A stretch of 50,712 bases of DNA from an uncultured Ruminococcus sp. (GCA_947169885.1 CAMVRM010000020.1:1-50712), one strand, 5' to 3'. Shown: positions 24,101 through 32,716, counted from the stretch's first letter. Translations and numbers: made by a program. Notes: generated by a model not told the origin, from the letters alone.

Positions 24101-26830
24101 CATAGCAGTAGTACACTGACCGCCAACACCATTACCTGAAAATGTTCCGCCGGTGATATTCATAGTATCACACATTGCGAAAACAATTCCGCCAAATGTA
24201 CCGCCTGAGATGTTGACTTTACCCTTAGTGTTATTCATCGACACCGAATAATTAAATGTTCCGCCATTTATATCCAGATCGCCTGCAATAACCTCAATAT
24301 TTACAAAATTTCCGTCATTGATAGTGGTCTGTGTTGCCTCGCCCTGAACCCCAATAGTAGAGATGTTTCCGTTGTTTACAGTCAGTTCGCCCTGATTGAT
24401 AAAAGTACACATCTTAGCGCCGCTTCCGTTTTCGGAATCATTAACAGTTACAGAAACACCATTACCTGTTGCCAGAGCATAAGCGCCGCTTATTGTTTTG
24501 CCTGCAATGTCAATAATAGTGTTCTTTGTTATAATTGTGTTTCCTGTTAGCGCAAAGTCACCCGTCAGCTTGATATAAGCGCCGTCAGCGTTGGTGTACC
24601 TATCCTTTTTCAGATATGTGTTCAGGTCATCGAGCGAGCCTATCAGATAGGGATCATCCTTTGTGCCTTTGCCTGCAAAATCAGCAATCATGACAGTCCA
24701 TTCGCTTTCACCCGTCTTAACAGCATCGTATTCCTTGGGGATAGTGACGTTATAAAAACCGCTCGGGTCACTGCTGAACGTTCCGCCTGTGATGTTCACA
24801 TTCCCATCGAAGTTGGTGATAATTCCGGCAAACTTACCGTTTTCGATATTCAGTTCTCCGTTTTGGTTTTCAAAATCTCCGCTGAATTCGCCGTCTGTGA
24901 TAGTTGTTTCACCGTTGAAAAATATAAGTTTATTATTGAACTTGCCGTTTCCGATATTCAGGTTTTCGCCGTAGTTGGTGACATACCTGTTGAACGTACC
25001 GCCTGTGATATTCATGCTTCCGTCGTAGTTTTCAACATTTCCGTTGAACGTACCGCCTGTGATATTTGTTTGACCTTCATCATCTAAGACAATAGTTTCA
25101 TTGAAAGTACCGCCTGAGATATTTTTATTATTTTCGCCGCGTAAATACACAGCATAATCAGCTTTGAAAGTACCGCCATTTATATCGACACTGCCGCAAT
25201 TGAGCTCGACAGATTCAAATGTTCCGTTATTGATAGTGGTATGTGTTGCGGTATCTACAGAATAAATCTGTCGGAAATATCCGTTGTTTACAGTCAGTTC
25301 TCCATAATTATGTAATGCATTTATATTATAGTCGGTCGAGTCTGTCGAGCCTACGGAATCATCAACAGTGAAAGAAACACCGTCAGCTGTTGTCAGAGCG
25401 AAATTGCCGCTTATAACATGACCTGCAAAATCAAAAATGGTGTTCTTGGAAATTCTTATTGTATCTGTGGGCTCAATGTTACTCGTCAGCTTGATATAAG
25501 CGCCGTCAGCGTTGGTGTACTTGTCCTCATTCAGATACCTTTTCAGGTCATCGAACGAGCCTATCAGGTAGGGGGATTCCTGTGTGCCTTTGCCCTGAAG
25601 AACAGTACTCCTGACAGTCCATGTGCTGTCGCCTGTCTGTACAGCTTCGTAGTCATCGGGGATAGTAACGTTATTAATTTGGCTCGGGTCACTGCTGAAA
25701 GTACCGCCTGCGATATTCAGTTTGCCGCCGTATATGTTTTCAAAATTACCGCTGAATTCGCCGTCTGTGATAGTTGTTTCACAGTGGTGAGTTATAATAT
25801 TTTTAGTAAACTTACCGTTTTCGATATTCAGGTTTCCACCGTAGTTGGTGACATCTCCGTTGAACGTACCGCCTGTGATGTTTAGAGTACAGTCGTAGTT
25901 TCCGACCTGTTCGTTAAATGTACCGCCTGTGATATTCACTTCTTCATGATCACAGTATACAGTACCATAGAAATTACCGCCTGAGATGTATTTTTTTCCA
26001 TTCTTGCTGATTAAATACACTTTCGCACTGCTTGCGAATGTGCCGCCATTTATATCGACACTGCCGTGATTGAGATTGACAGTTTCAAATGTTCCGTTAT
26101 TGATAGTGGTATGTGTTGCGGTTTCTTCAGAATAAATATCTTGGAAATATCCGTTGTTTACAGTCAGTTCTCCATAATTTATTAACAAGAAAACATTACA
26201 GCTCTCTGTGCCTACGGAATCATCAACAGTTAAAGAAACACCGTCAGCTGTTTTCAGATCGTAACCGTCGCTTATAACATGACCTGCAAAATCAAGAATG
26301 GTGTTCTTGTAAATTATTATTTCATCTGTGGGCTCAATGTCACTCGTCAGCTTGATATAAGCGCCGTCAGCGTTGGTGTACTTGTCATCATTCAGATACT
26401 TGTTCAGGTCATCGAACGAGCCTATCAGATAGGGGGATTCCTTTGTGCCTGCGCCTGAAAGTCCGACTGCTTTTTTTACTTTAATTGTATGTAAATTATC
26501 GTCCGGATCAAATTTATAGCCTGCTACAATGTAATTATCATTTGCTGTCCACTCTTTCGTATGAAATGAGACAAAATCGACAATACCGCCTTCTTCGCTT
26601 AACAAAAGTACATCAAGTACGGAACTGTCATCACCTGTAACTGAAAGTTTGTCGCCGCTGGCGATCTCTTTTAAATTCTCAAAGTCAGATGTGCCATACT
26701 CTGCCGCACTAGCCGAGATAGCCGTCTTAGCGAAAACATCGCTCACGATAGTGTCAGCAGGAACTGCGCCTGCTACTGTCAGCACCGCAAGAGTTCCTGC
26801 AAGGGTGCGCTTCATGATATTCTTAGCCAT
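21125..26830 (-). CDS. Giant secreted right-handed beta-helix surface protein with C-terminal Fn3-like pair
   Basis: 1901 residues. The signal peptide ~1-43 is almost the same as in the paralogue at 39298. Three homologous blocks begin near residues 125, 412 and 718, each opening with a GT-x-x-x-PYLIGS-x-DDL signature followed by a YTNADGAYIKL string, then a dozen or so short rungs ending GGTF (NITGGTFNG, DINGGTFK), the hallmark of a solenoid beta-helix. The middle ~970-1720 carries repeated HTYGEPEW-x-WDE modules rich in Cys-containing strands. Residues ~1725-1901 are two Fn3-like units (AVCGYVSGKW, then GVAVKIAGKWKVQ and KINGKWDIRN) related to those ending both xylanases. No sortase signal or catalytic residues were found. 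A pectate-lyase-like fold is possible but an adhesin or fibre-binding role is more likely. Strong own promoter and terminator. Confidence 0.8.
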   Translation of the reverse strand: MAKNIMKRTLAGTLAVLTVAGAVPADTIVSDVFAKTAISASAAEYGTSDFENLKEIASGDKLSVTGDDSSVLDVLLLSEEGGIVDFVSFHTKEWTANDNYIVAGYKFDPDDNLHTIKVKKAVGLSGAGTKESPYLIGSFDDLNKYLNDDKYTNADGAYIKLTSDIEPTDEIIIYKNTILDFAGHVISDGYDLKTADGVSLTVDDSVGTESCNVFLLINYGELTVNNGYFQDIYSEETATHTTINNGTFETVNLNHGSVDINGGTFASSAKVYLISKNGKKYISGGNFYGTVYCDHEEVNITGGTFNEQVGNYDCTLNITGGTFNGDVTNYGGNLNIENGKFTKNIITHHCETTITDGEFSGNFENIYGGKLNIAGGTFSSDPSQINNVTIPDDYEAVQTGDSTWTVRSTVLQGKGTQESPYLIGSFDDLKRYLNEDKYTNADGAYIKLTSNIEPTDTIRISKNTIFDFAGHVISGNFALTTADGVSFTVDDSVGSTDSTDYNINALHNYGELTVNNGYFRQIYSVDTATHTTINNGTFESVELNCGSVDINGGTFKADYAVYLRGENNKNISGGTFNETIVLDDEGQTNITGGTFNGNVENYDGSMNITGGTFNRYVTNYGENLNIGNGKFNNKLIFFNGETTITDGEFSGDFENQNGELNIENGKFAGIITNFDGNVNITGGTFSSDPSGFYNVTIPKEYDAVKTGESEWTVMIADFAGKGTKDDPYLIGSLDDLNTYLKKDRYTNADGAYIKLTGDFALTGNTIITKNTIIDIAGKTISGAYALATGNGVSVTVNDSENGSGAKMCTFINQGELTVNNGNISTIGVQGEATQTTINDGNFVNIEVIAGDLDINGGTFNYSVSMNNTKGKVNISGGTFGGIVFAMCDTMNITGGTFSGNGVGGQCTTAMTISGGTFSGQWANLNADKPAVITGGTFTLTPYDNDDNKMFEIRGGTFSFDPSADKYKAHVTIPEDYYAVDNGDSTWTVNEIAANVKLSEADTMLLIEKGTLVTNDTDIEMEAWTMKNGEGEYVVLKPGDTFLVNERSIFHPQNVYEDDDTGEEVNYIEFYVLEGFDFEKDGNVYKSVNAGKDITISMYEAEAENDCTIRWKVSSEGEYDWLNVLVDGESCFYASGRYEGLVDVKKGQKLLIVYNKDDNVGMYDDCAEFEFLEPQTLTHVDAKEPTCEEAGNIEHFKDADGNCYTYELDSIYVKLGAGGEIIPATGHTYKARPEWKWDGKNNAAAVFSCEEDDSNITINAQVTVQTTEPKVGEKGKNVYTAEVTFRNKKYTNTIVEWIPAITVEFCETSEPNHYDFGVKEHYIGSDDKFYILQDGEYVEVSARDLFIPALGHDYGEPEWTWDENNKATAKFTCEADGETETVEAEVTSETEKGKTVYTASAKFGDKTYTDTRTVVSVSAYSDYSSPVIVKAGTVLNFDVDLATYIYKPVRGEYTEEFAEPGQSLTVTEDSLFFIYDSASGEEFERDGEINVADLYALDDCTFELKDGVYRSTNAGKPNSVSYMEFKADETSLLKCRISSGDTNDVAYVLVDGRFVYFAEGEESAYVPVLEGQTVDVLYIKDDVGDMGEDCFEFEPVEFLDFEYVDRVEPTCETAGNIGYYVYPDGDKYIDFNLNKNHSFVKIEDGEEVIPALGHTYGEPEWAWDEDNIATATFECEKGDSVRTVEAEVTYETIEATYTADGKTVYTATVEFEGKTYTDTKTVAIPKLSGVVKFTYKPGDNSAALSWDEFEGAEKYAVCGYVSGKWQLIKEVTDTGTIVRGLTAGAEYKMAVIPYVNGEWIKNFNGAVMVAPNPPADLPELSVEVKNNKFVLNWTEVEGAEQYGVAVKIAGKWKVQTVVDADVTTFTSPKLSKGTYEMVVCAKINGKWDIRNIADRAVTGTIG

Positions 26831-26926
26831 TTGTTCATTCCTCCTTGTTTTTTCCGGATAAACGATATTGATTTTTGATTAACGAAAATTGTGAACTTTC
26901 TCAAACAGTTCACATCTACATCACAC

Positions 26927-26955
26927 ATTATATCATATAGATACGCTTTTGTCAA
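26927..26955 (-). promoter_or_regulatory. Promoter of the large beta-helix gene
   Basis: Perfect minus-strand TTGACA (26950-26955), 17-bp spacer, TATAAT (26927-26932). The ~95-nt leader holds a GTGAACT...AGTTCAC hairpin (26891-26913) before AGGAGG. Confidence 0.85.
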
Positions 26956-27017
26956 GTAATGCGATATATTTTTAGAAAATGTAACAAATTGTGTTTCCAA
27001 ATTATTTCAAAATAAAC

Positions 27018-27052
27018 AAAAAAAACAGCACAGCCGTCTGATAGCTGTGCCG
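27018..27052 (-). terminator. Terminator of the transglutaminase-DUF4418-ABC operon
   Basis: GGCACAGC pairs with GCTGTGC on the minus strand (plus 27044-27051 and 27028-27034), followed by a run of eight U residues. Confidence 0.8.
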
Positions 27053-27077
27053 TCTTTATTTAAGGAGGTTTGACTTA

Positions 27078-27758
27078 TTATTCGCTTATTTCCAGTTTGC
27101 CGCCGTTCATTCTGTAAACCTCGTCGGCATAGCCTGCGGCGTTGTTCTCGTGCGTAACGATGAACACCGCCGAACCCTGCGCCGAAAGTTCCCTCAGAAA
27201 ACCGAACACGAGCGCCGTGTTCTCATCGTCAAGGTCGCCTGTGGGTTCGTCTGCAAATATCACCGAGGGACGGCGTATGACCGCACGGGCTATCGCCATT
27301 CGCCGCAGTTCACCGCCCGACAGCTCCGCAGGACGAACTTCACAAAGCTGTGCTATCCCCAGCCGTTCGGCAAGTTCCAGCGCATACTTTTGTTCAGCTT
27401 CTCCGCTCTCACGGTAAAGCGAGAACGGGAGCAGGATATTTTCAAGCACCGTCAGACTGTGTATAGCCGTCTGTCCCTGCGGTATAACGCCGAAACGCTG
27501 ATTTCTCAGCCGTGACAGCCGCTTGTCATCGAGCGCATAGATGTCCTCGCCGTCAAGCGTTATCCTGCCTTTTGTGGGCGACAACAGTCCCGACAGCATA
27601 TTCAGGAGCGTTGTCTTTCCGCTTCCCGACCTGCCGTTCAGGACAGTCAGCCGACCGCTTTCAAGGGTCAGTGAAACATCATTGACGGCTGAAAAGTGGT
27701 TGCTTTTGCCAGTCTTTCGGATAAATTCTTTCGTAACATTCTCCGCTGAAAGCTTCAT
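27078..27758 (-). CDS. ABC transporter ATP-binding protein (LolD/MacB type)
   Basis: 226-residue ATPase that powers the FtsX-type permease encoded just upstream. Walker A is NGRSGSGKTT, signature LSGGELRR, Walker B SVIFADEPTGDLD, switch His VTHE; the DEPTGDLD form is characteristic of the LolD/FtsE/MacB group. The start overlaps the permease stop (TGATG). Last gene of the operon, followed by a strong terminator. The cargo is unknown; such transporters extract lipoproteins, peptides or act mechanically. Confidence 0.9.
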   Translation of the reverse strand: MKLSAENVTKEFIRKTGKSNHFSAVNDVSLTLESGRLTVLNGRSGSGKTTLLNMLSGLLSPTKGRITLDGEDIYALDDKRLSRLRNQRFGVIPQGQTAIHSLTVLENILLPFSLYRESGEAEQKYALELAERLGIAQLCEVRPAELSGGELRRMAIARAVIRRPSVIFADEPTGDLDDENTALVFGFLRELSAQGSAVFIVTHENNAAGYADEVYRMNGGKLEISE

Positions 27759-28954
27759 CAGTTGTCCCCCCTCAGCACAAGTCCCGTGTCAATGCGGCTC
27801 ATTCTCCATGCGGACAGGACTGCCGCCGCCGCTCCCGATGCCGCCGCAAGAATGAGCGTGCCGCCCACACACATAAGTACCGCCGCAGGACCCGGCAGAA
27901 GATACGGCAAAGACAGCTTCTGCTCTATCGCACCTCCGAACGGTATCAGCACGATAAGCCCGATAACGCACCCGACCGCACTTCCCGCAATGCAGACCGA
28001 CAGCGCTTCCTTGAACACCATGCCTGCAAGCTTGCTCCGTGAACTGCCCATGACCCTCAGAACTGCAAATTCCTTTCGGCGCTCGTTGACGCTCATTGTG
28101 AACGCAAGCAGAAGTATCACAACTCCCAGCGCCCACACTGCGATGATGAGCGTGCGTATCATGCCCGATACTCCGTCAAGGCTCGATGAGATGCCCGAGA
28201 TCATGTTCTTTGAGCGGAGCGCCTTGACTTTCTTGACGTGAAGATTTATGTCGTTCATCGTCTCCTCTGGGGAATAGCCGTCAGCGGAATTTATGAGCAG
28301 GCAGGACACGATGTTCTCGGGTTTAAGGTTCTTGAAATCGTTCATGCCCTTGTCGAGCGAGGACTGTATAAGACGGTCTATCGTGTCGATGTTGGTGAAA
28401 ACTGTCGTGTCGTAAGTCGTGCCTGTTTTGTCGAGCTTTGCCGCCACATTGCACTCAACGCCGTAAAAACTCAGCTTGTCGCCCACAAAAGCGTTAAGGT
28501 CGCTTCCCACAACGATGTCAAGTTCTTTCAGCTGACCGCCGCCGCTCTTTTTTATCCACGGAGTAACAGTGAAATCAGTCTCGGGGTCAAAGCCGATTAT
28601 CTGAACGGGCATCGAACAGCAGTTTGAACCCGTTGACGCTAAATAAAGCTGTGCCGAAATGTCACCCACCGAGTCAAGAGCGGCTATTTCGTCAAGCTTT
28701 GACTTATCCATGTAGAAATAGCCTGTCATGCCTTGCAGGATAACGTCCTCGAACTTCTTCTTCGTTGCGGCTTCGTAGGGAACTGTCATGACCTCCGCAC
28801 CCAGTCTTGCTTCGAGCGAATCAAGACCGTTTCCCAGTGACAGAACGATCATCGTGCCGATAAACACCGCAAATGACAGCAGAGCCGCAAGTGCTGTCAG
28901 CGCCGCTGTCCGAACAGGTCTGCCGAGAAGATTTTTCAGCGTAAGACTTTTCAT
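27758..28954 (-). CDS. FtsX/MacB-like ABC transporter permease
   Basis: 398 residues: transmembrane helix near 15-40, a large extracytoplasmic domain ~45-255, then three helices clustered at ~265-385 in the FtsX pattern. KEFAVLRVMGSSRSKL (near 295-310) is the conserved cytoplasmic loop that contacts the ATPase. The extracytoplasmic domain carries TGSNCCSMPVQI, an adjacent cysteine pair unusual for the family, and several methionines. Together with the DUF4418 neighbour this hints at metal or thiol chemistry, but that is inference. Confidence 0.85.
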   Translation of the reverse strand: MKSLTLKNLLGRPVRTAALTALAALLSFAVFIGTMIVLSLGNGLDSLEARLGAEVMTVPYEAATKKKFEDVILQGMTGYFYMDKSKLDEIAALDSVGDISAQLYLASTGSNCCSMPVQIIGFDPETDFTVTPWIKKSGGGQLKELDIVVGSDLNAFVGDKLSFYGVECNVAAKLDKTGTTYDTTVFTNIDTIDRLIQSSLDKGMNDFKNLKPENIVSCLLINSADGYSPEETMNDINLHVKKVKALRSKNMISGISSSLDGVSGMIRTLIIAVWALGVVILLLAFTMSVNERRKEFAVLRVMGSSRSKLAGMVFKEALSVCIAGSAVGCVIGLIVLIPFGGAIEQKLSLPYLLPGPAAVLMCVGGTLILAAASGAAAAVLSAWRMSRIDTGLVLRGDN

Positions 28955-28970
28955 CAGTCAATTCCTCCGC

Positions 28971-29381
28971 TCAGTCTTTCGAGACAGCATTGACGATAAG
29001 GCTCACAGCGGAAACAACAGCGATGATAACACTCACTACCACAATAAAAGGTCTCATCGTGGTGTGGCAGTGCATCGTGTCCATCATGCAGAGCTTTATG
29101 ACGTTGTTCGGAAGTATCGCCGAAACAACAGCCCCGACAGCCGTCAAAGCCGAAAGAGCCACTCTTGCGCCCTTGTTCTTTATGGCGATGATGAGTACCG
29201 ACAGCACCGCAAGCACTGCGCCTGCAACTGCGGCGGCGTTCTCAGCCTTGTGACAGTTCATGTACATACCGTTTTCCATAGGTCCGCAGGCTTTGAAAGC
29301 CGTCTTTACGCCTATGCAGAGCGCTAAACTCAGCACGGTCAGCACTATCCCGAAAATAATTCCCTTGTTGTTCTTTTCCAT
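28971..29381 (-). CDS. DUF4418-family four-helix membrane protein
   Basis: 136 residues with four predicted membrane helices (~8-28, ~48-66, ~70-90, ~112-132). Extramembrane loops hold CGPMENGMYMNCHKAE (residues ~32-47) and CMMDTMHCHTTMRP (~97-110), two clusters rich in Cys, Met and His. This pattern fits DUF4418, whose function is not known. The residues would suit binding of a soft metal such as copper at the outer face (inference). It sits 16 bp before the FtsX-like permease gene in one operon, so it is probably an accessory subunit of that transporter. Confidence 0.7.
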   Translation of the reverse strand: MEKNNKGIIFGIVLTVLSLALCIGVKTAFKACGPMENGMYMNCHKAENAAAVAGAVLAVLSVLIIAIKNKGARVALSALTAVGAVVSAILPNNVIKLCMMDTMHCHTTMRPFIVVVSVIIAVVSAVSLIVNAVSKD

Positions 29382-29396
29382 ACTTTTTCTTTCCTT

Positions 29397-30314
29397 TCAG
29401 TAATAGCTTTCCTCCGACAGCGGATATGCGTTAAGAAAGCTTTCGGTGCAAAACTTTTCATCGGGGCGGTGATCTCCGAAGTCACGGGCGCTCACAAGAA
29501 AGAACCTGTCAGTCCCCAGCTGTGAATCCCACGTTATATCCAGACAATAATATCTGCCGTCCGCTTCGGCGATGTTCCATGCGTGATATTCCTCACTGCC
29601 GCCGATCTCTGCCATGCCCGTTATCACACGGCAGTCAACTCCTGCATTTTTCAGCATCCGATAAGCGGCGGCGGCATAGCCCTGACACACCGCCTGACCG
29701 TTGACAAGTGCGGCATATGCAGTCGATTTAAGGTGGTAGTGAGGATTTTTCTTGTGGATATAGTCATAGCTGACATTCTCACAGAGATAATCGTGGACTG
29801 CACGTATCTTTTCATAACTGCTGTCCATTTCTTTCAGCCCAAGCTGTGCGGTCACGGCGTTTATGCGCTCGGTGACTTGCTGTTCCTGCTCATAGTCGGT
29901 GTAATAGTCGGGAGTAACGGTTATCTCGTAGGAATAATCGCCGCCGTTCTTTTCGCAGGAATACTCAAAGCTGTAACCGCCCATATTGCAGGCAAGATAA
30001 TCGCCTTCGTCCGCACGGTCAGTCTCAGCAAGTGCGAACTGCATGACTTCTCTCACAAGCGCCCCGATGTCCGCCATGTTGTCCGAGTGGGACGTGTATG
30101 TGATGATAACGTTTTTGCTTCGGCGCTTGATGCTCTCACGCACCTTCTCCACAACGCTGTCGGCATTTGTGAAATAAACGCTCAGGTCACGCCGCACCTC
30201 GTAGTGATATTTCGGCAGGCTGTCCACTGACGATGTGAGCATGAGCGCCGCCGCCACGACCGCCGAAAACAGCATTATTTTCAGATAACATTTGTTATGC
30301 CTGCCTGTTTTCAT
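29397..30314 (-). CDS. Secreted transglutaminase-like (papain-fold) protein
   Basis: 305 residues with an N-terminal signal-anchor (~11-30). The C-terminal core matches the bacterial transglutaminase/protease-like fold with an ordered triad: C210 (AVCQGYA), H244 (YHAWNI) and D259 (CLDITWD). The N-terminal ~40-160 is an extracytoplasmic region without a recognised family. Likely a cysteine peptidase or amidase acting at the envelope rather than a true cross-linker. Gene order makes it the first member of the operon with DUF4418 and the ABC transporter. GAGGGAA precedes the ATG. Confidence 0.8.
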   Translation of the reverse strand: MKTGRHNKCYLKIMLFSAVVAAALMLTSSVDSLPKYHYEVRRDLSVYFTNADSVVEKVRESIKRRSKNVIITYTSHSDNMADIGALVREVMQFALAETDRADEGDYLACNMGGYSFEYSCEKNGGDYSYEITVTPDYYTDYEQEQQVTERINAVTAQLGLKEMDSSYEKIRAVHDYLCENVSYDYIHKKNPHYHLKSTAYAALVNGQAVCQGYAAAAYRMLKNAGVDCRVITGMAEIGGSEEYHAWNIAEADGRYYCLDITWDSQLGTDRFFLVSARDFGDHRPDEKFCTESFLNAYPLSEESYY

Positions 30315-30671
30315 TGGCGTTCCCTCACGAAAAATTTTTCGATGTATACAGTTTATACCTTTATGATAAAAAAATCAATTATAAATGCTGACAACGTTTG
30401 CACCAAAACCCACAATGCAAATGCTCCGTGACCGTTTTCACAGAGAAACAAGCCGAATAACAAGCACTTTTTCCCACGTTCAAGCCCTATCTCCGACAAC
30501 GTTATCACGCCGATATTTCGGGCATTTCAGCCTTCCCCGTGATAAGAAAAGAACGCTTATCACGAACAAGAAAAACAAGTAATAAGATAACGCTATCACA
30601 TTCACAGTACATAATAGATAATATCTATAAGCTATAAGAAATAACAGTCTCTCAGCGCTGTTTTCTCTTTT
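30315..30671. other. Intergenic region upstream of the transglutaminase operon
   Basis: No gene. AT-rich, with a short CGAAAAATTTTTCG palindrome (30328-30341) in the presumed leader and several scattered GTTATCACG/CGTGATAA strings between 30500 and 30600. A plausible but weak minus-strand promoter (TTGATT and TAAACT) lies near 30345-30375. Confidence 0.3.
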
Positions 30672-30984
30672 AACTATAAATGAGCAGATTTGACAATTTG
30701 CACAAAAGTGAACCTTTGGACTGCTTTTGATGTGCCGCTTCATGTGTTGGCTGTTCAAAAGTATTTCCTCGGACTGCTTTTGATATACCGCTTCATGTGT
30801 CGCTCGTTCGCCGCTGGGCTCACATTGCACAAAGGTAGGCAAGCCGCTCGTAAAGGATAGTTGTGGTCGGTTTATTTGTTGCGAGCGGCTTGATTTTGAA
30901 TGGAGCTCTGCTCCAAACCTCGCCGGTCTAGCGCAACCGGAGTGCGCTAAGTCGCTTACGCGCGATTCCGCTTCATTTATAGTT
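30672..30984. repeat. MITE-like element, copy 3 (expanded form)
   Basis: Left end AACTATAAATGAGC (30672-30685), right end CTTCATTTATAGTT (30971-30984), 313 bp. The left ~80 bp match copies 1 and 2; the remainder adds a second TCGGACTGCTTTTGATAT unit and several hairpins, including AAGCCGCTCG with CGAGCGGCTT (30841-30850, 30882-30891) and AGCGCA with TGCGCT. The last 55 bp recur exactly, inverted, at the window end. Confidence 0.7.
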
Positions 30985-31026
30985 CTATCTCTTATCTTTT
31001 AAAATAACATCGCCGCAGGCGATACC

Positions 31027-31063
31027 TTATTTCTTATTTCTTATCTCTTATTTCTTATCTCTT
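31027..31063. repeat. TCTTATT/TCTTATC heptanucleotide array
   Basis: Five tandem heptamers between the MITE-like element and the stop codon of the last iron-operon gene; a partial array also touches the element at 30985-30998. Confidence 0.6.
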
Positions 31064-31565
31064 ACTTGACTGTGATGAACTTTGCGGAAGTCAGCTTTTC
31101 CACACGCTCCGCCGAAAAAGCCTTTGCCGTTTCCGCCGACATGATGATAACATCAAAACGCCCGTTCTCGGCTTTCGACAGCATGAGCGTGGGGTCTTCG
31201 GTGCGCACTTTCATCTGATTTTCGGGAAGCTGTGACATAAAGCTCCTTGCCATTTCAAGCGCCGCAGTGTCACCCGTGCCGACCGTGCAGGACAAGTCCT
31301 CGAAAACATTGTAAAGTCCCTCAGTCTCTCCCCTGCCGAAAAAAGCCTCCCACGCCGCAAGTGCCTTCTTGTCGGTGTGGAGAGAAGTGTTTATCATAAC
31401 AAGATACTCCCCCGAGGGCTTGTCAAGCGCAACCGTTGCACTCGCAACTGCGTCAGTGTCGCCGCTTTTCAGCCGCCTGAACGTGTCAGACCGCAAAAAC
31501 GGCAGACCTATCAGCAGAAAGAGCGCCGTCCCCACCACAAGAAAGTGCCTTAAAAACCGCTTCAT
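31062..31565 (-). CDS. Membrane-anchored protein of unknown function, last gene of the iron operon
   Basis: 167 residues: an N-terminal membrane anchor (~8-25), then a soluble extracytoplasmic domain ~50-167 that alternates helices and strands (YLVMINTSLHT, then WEAFFGRG, then FDVIIMSAETAKAF). No cysteines other than one in DLSCTVG and no known family. It overlaps the flavoprotein gene by 4 bp (ATGA), so it is coupled and very likely belongs to the iron system; in Campylobacter the equivalent position is taken by thioredoxin-like proteins, which this one does not resemble in motif. Confidence 0.6.
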   Translation of the reverse strand: MKRFLRHFLVVGTALFLLIGLPFLRSDTFRRLKSGDTDAVASATVALDKPSGEYLVMINTSLHTDKKALAAWEAFFGRGETEGLYNVFEDLSCTVGTGDTAALEMARSFMSQLPENQMKVRTEDPTLMLSKAENGRFDVIIMSAETAKAFSAERVEKLTSAKFITVK

Positions 31566-32008
31566 TCCTTTGCCTTGTCAAGTGCGTTGGCGGCGGCTTC
31601 CTTGAACTCGTTGTAGTTTATCGTTGCACCGCTTATGGCATCTACTTCGTCAATACTGCCCTTGCTTTTCAGCTGTTCGGCGTAGTTGTCGCAGGCGGCT
31701 CTTGCACGCTGAGCCTTGTTATAGAAGTCACGGTTTTTAACTTCGCCGTCCACCTTGCCGTAATTCTCGTCCTTTGGCGTGCCGTCAAGCTGAAAAGTGC
31801 TGAACTTGCAGTCGGTTATCCTGCCGCCCTCGATCTTGATAGTTATCTCGCCGTAACCGTTTGCTTCACTTTCTTCCTCGCTCGCCTGATCGCTTATGTA
31901 TTCGGCGCTTCGTGCAGTGTATTCGCCGTCCTTATAGCTTGCACTTCCGCAAGCCGTGAGCGCCAGCGCCGCCGTCATAACAGCGGGAAGTATTCTCCTG
32001 AAAGTCAT
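31562..32008 (-). CDS. FMN-binding lipoprotein with covalent flavinylation motif
   Basis: 148 residues. The lipobox LTAC gives lipid attachment at C20, and one FMN_bind domain covers ~50-148. DAISGAT (123-129) fits the Dxx(s/t)GAT flavinylation motif used by ApbE-type transferases, with T129 as predicted FMN acceptor. It should sit on the outer face of the membrane and pass electrons, plausibly reducing Fe(III) before uptake by the FTR1 permease. It follows the ABC ATPase by 13 bp with AAGGAGG. No ApbE gene is in the window. Assignment of the domain is firm; the electron partner is inference. Confidence 0.85.
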   Translation of the reverse strand: MTFRRILPAVMTAALALTACGSASYKDGEYTARSAEYISDQASEEESEANGYGEITIKIEGGRITDCKFSTFQLDGTPKDENYGKVDGEVKNRDFYNKAQRARAACDNYAEQLKSKGSIDEVDAISGATINYNEFKEAAANALDKAKE

Positions 32009-32021
32009 TTTGTTCCCCTCC

Positions 32022-32714
32022 TTAATCGTTGAAATGTATCTTGCCCGTGAAGTTCTCGTTTATCTTTTCCTTGTGAAGTTTTCCGCTCCTGAGAACAAGT
32101 GTTCGCTGTGCAACTTCCGCAACTTCGGGGTCATGAGTAACGACAATGAGCGTTGTGCCCTCGCTGTGCAGTTTGTGGAACAGGTCGACCACTATCTCCT
32201 CGTTTGCTTCGTCAAGGTTTCCCGTCGGTTCGTCCGCTAAGATTATCTCGGGATAATTTATCAGCGCACGGGCAACGCACACACGCTGCTGTTCACCGCC
32301 CGAAAGCTGTGACGGCAGATGCTTTGCCCTGTCAGCAAGCCCCACACGTTCAAGCGCTTCAAGTGCTTCCTTTTCATCGGGCATACTGTGATAATACTGC
32401 GCAAGCATAACATTTTCAACGGCTGTCAGATAAGGCACAAGATGAAACTGCTGGAAGATAAGCCCTATCTTGTCACGGCGGATAGTCGTGAGGTTCTTCT
32501 TGTTCTCCTTTGAGATGTCAACGCCGTCAAGCAGAACTTCTCCAAGGCTGGGTTTGTCCATACAGCCGATTATGTTCATCATGGTGCTTTTTCCCGAACC
32601 GGAAGGTCCCATTATCGACACCCACTCGCCCTTTTCGACTTTAAGGCTTACATCGTCAAGGGCGTGAAGTTCGCCGTATATCTTTGACACGTTTTTCAGT
32701 TCCAATAAGCTCAT
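32022..32714 (-). CDS. ABC transporter ATPase of the P19/FTR1 iron system
   Basis: 230 residues, LolD/MacB type: Walker A GPSGSGKST, signature LSGGEQQR, Walker B EIILADEPTGNLD, switch VTHD. Corresponds in position to Cj1663 of the Campylobacter p19 cluster. It energises the two FtsX-like permeases encoded just upstream; the start lies 2 bp after the stop of the second permease with AAAGGAG inside its end. Confidence 0.9.
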   Translation of the reverse strand: MSLLELKNVSKIYGELHALDDVSLKVEKGEWVSIMGPSGSGKSTMMNIIGCMDKPSLGEVLLDGVDISKENKKNLTTIRRDKIGLIFQQFHLVPYLTAVENVMLAQYYHSMPDEKEALEALERVGLADRAKHLPSQLSGGEQQRVCVARALINYPEIILADEPTGNLDEANEEIVVDLFHKLHSEGTTLIVVTHDPEVAEVAQRTLVLRSGKLHKEKINENFTGKIHFND

Positions 32715-32716
32715 TG

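Noticed and set aside
21125-26830. Pectate lyase or other polysaccharide lyase
   Set aside because: The beta-helix rungs fit structurally, but no lyase catalytic Asp/Arg/Lys motif was seen, and the GGTF repeats are typical of adhesin-like surface proteins.
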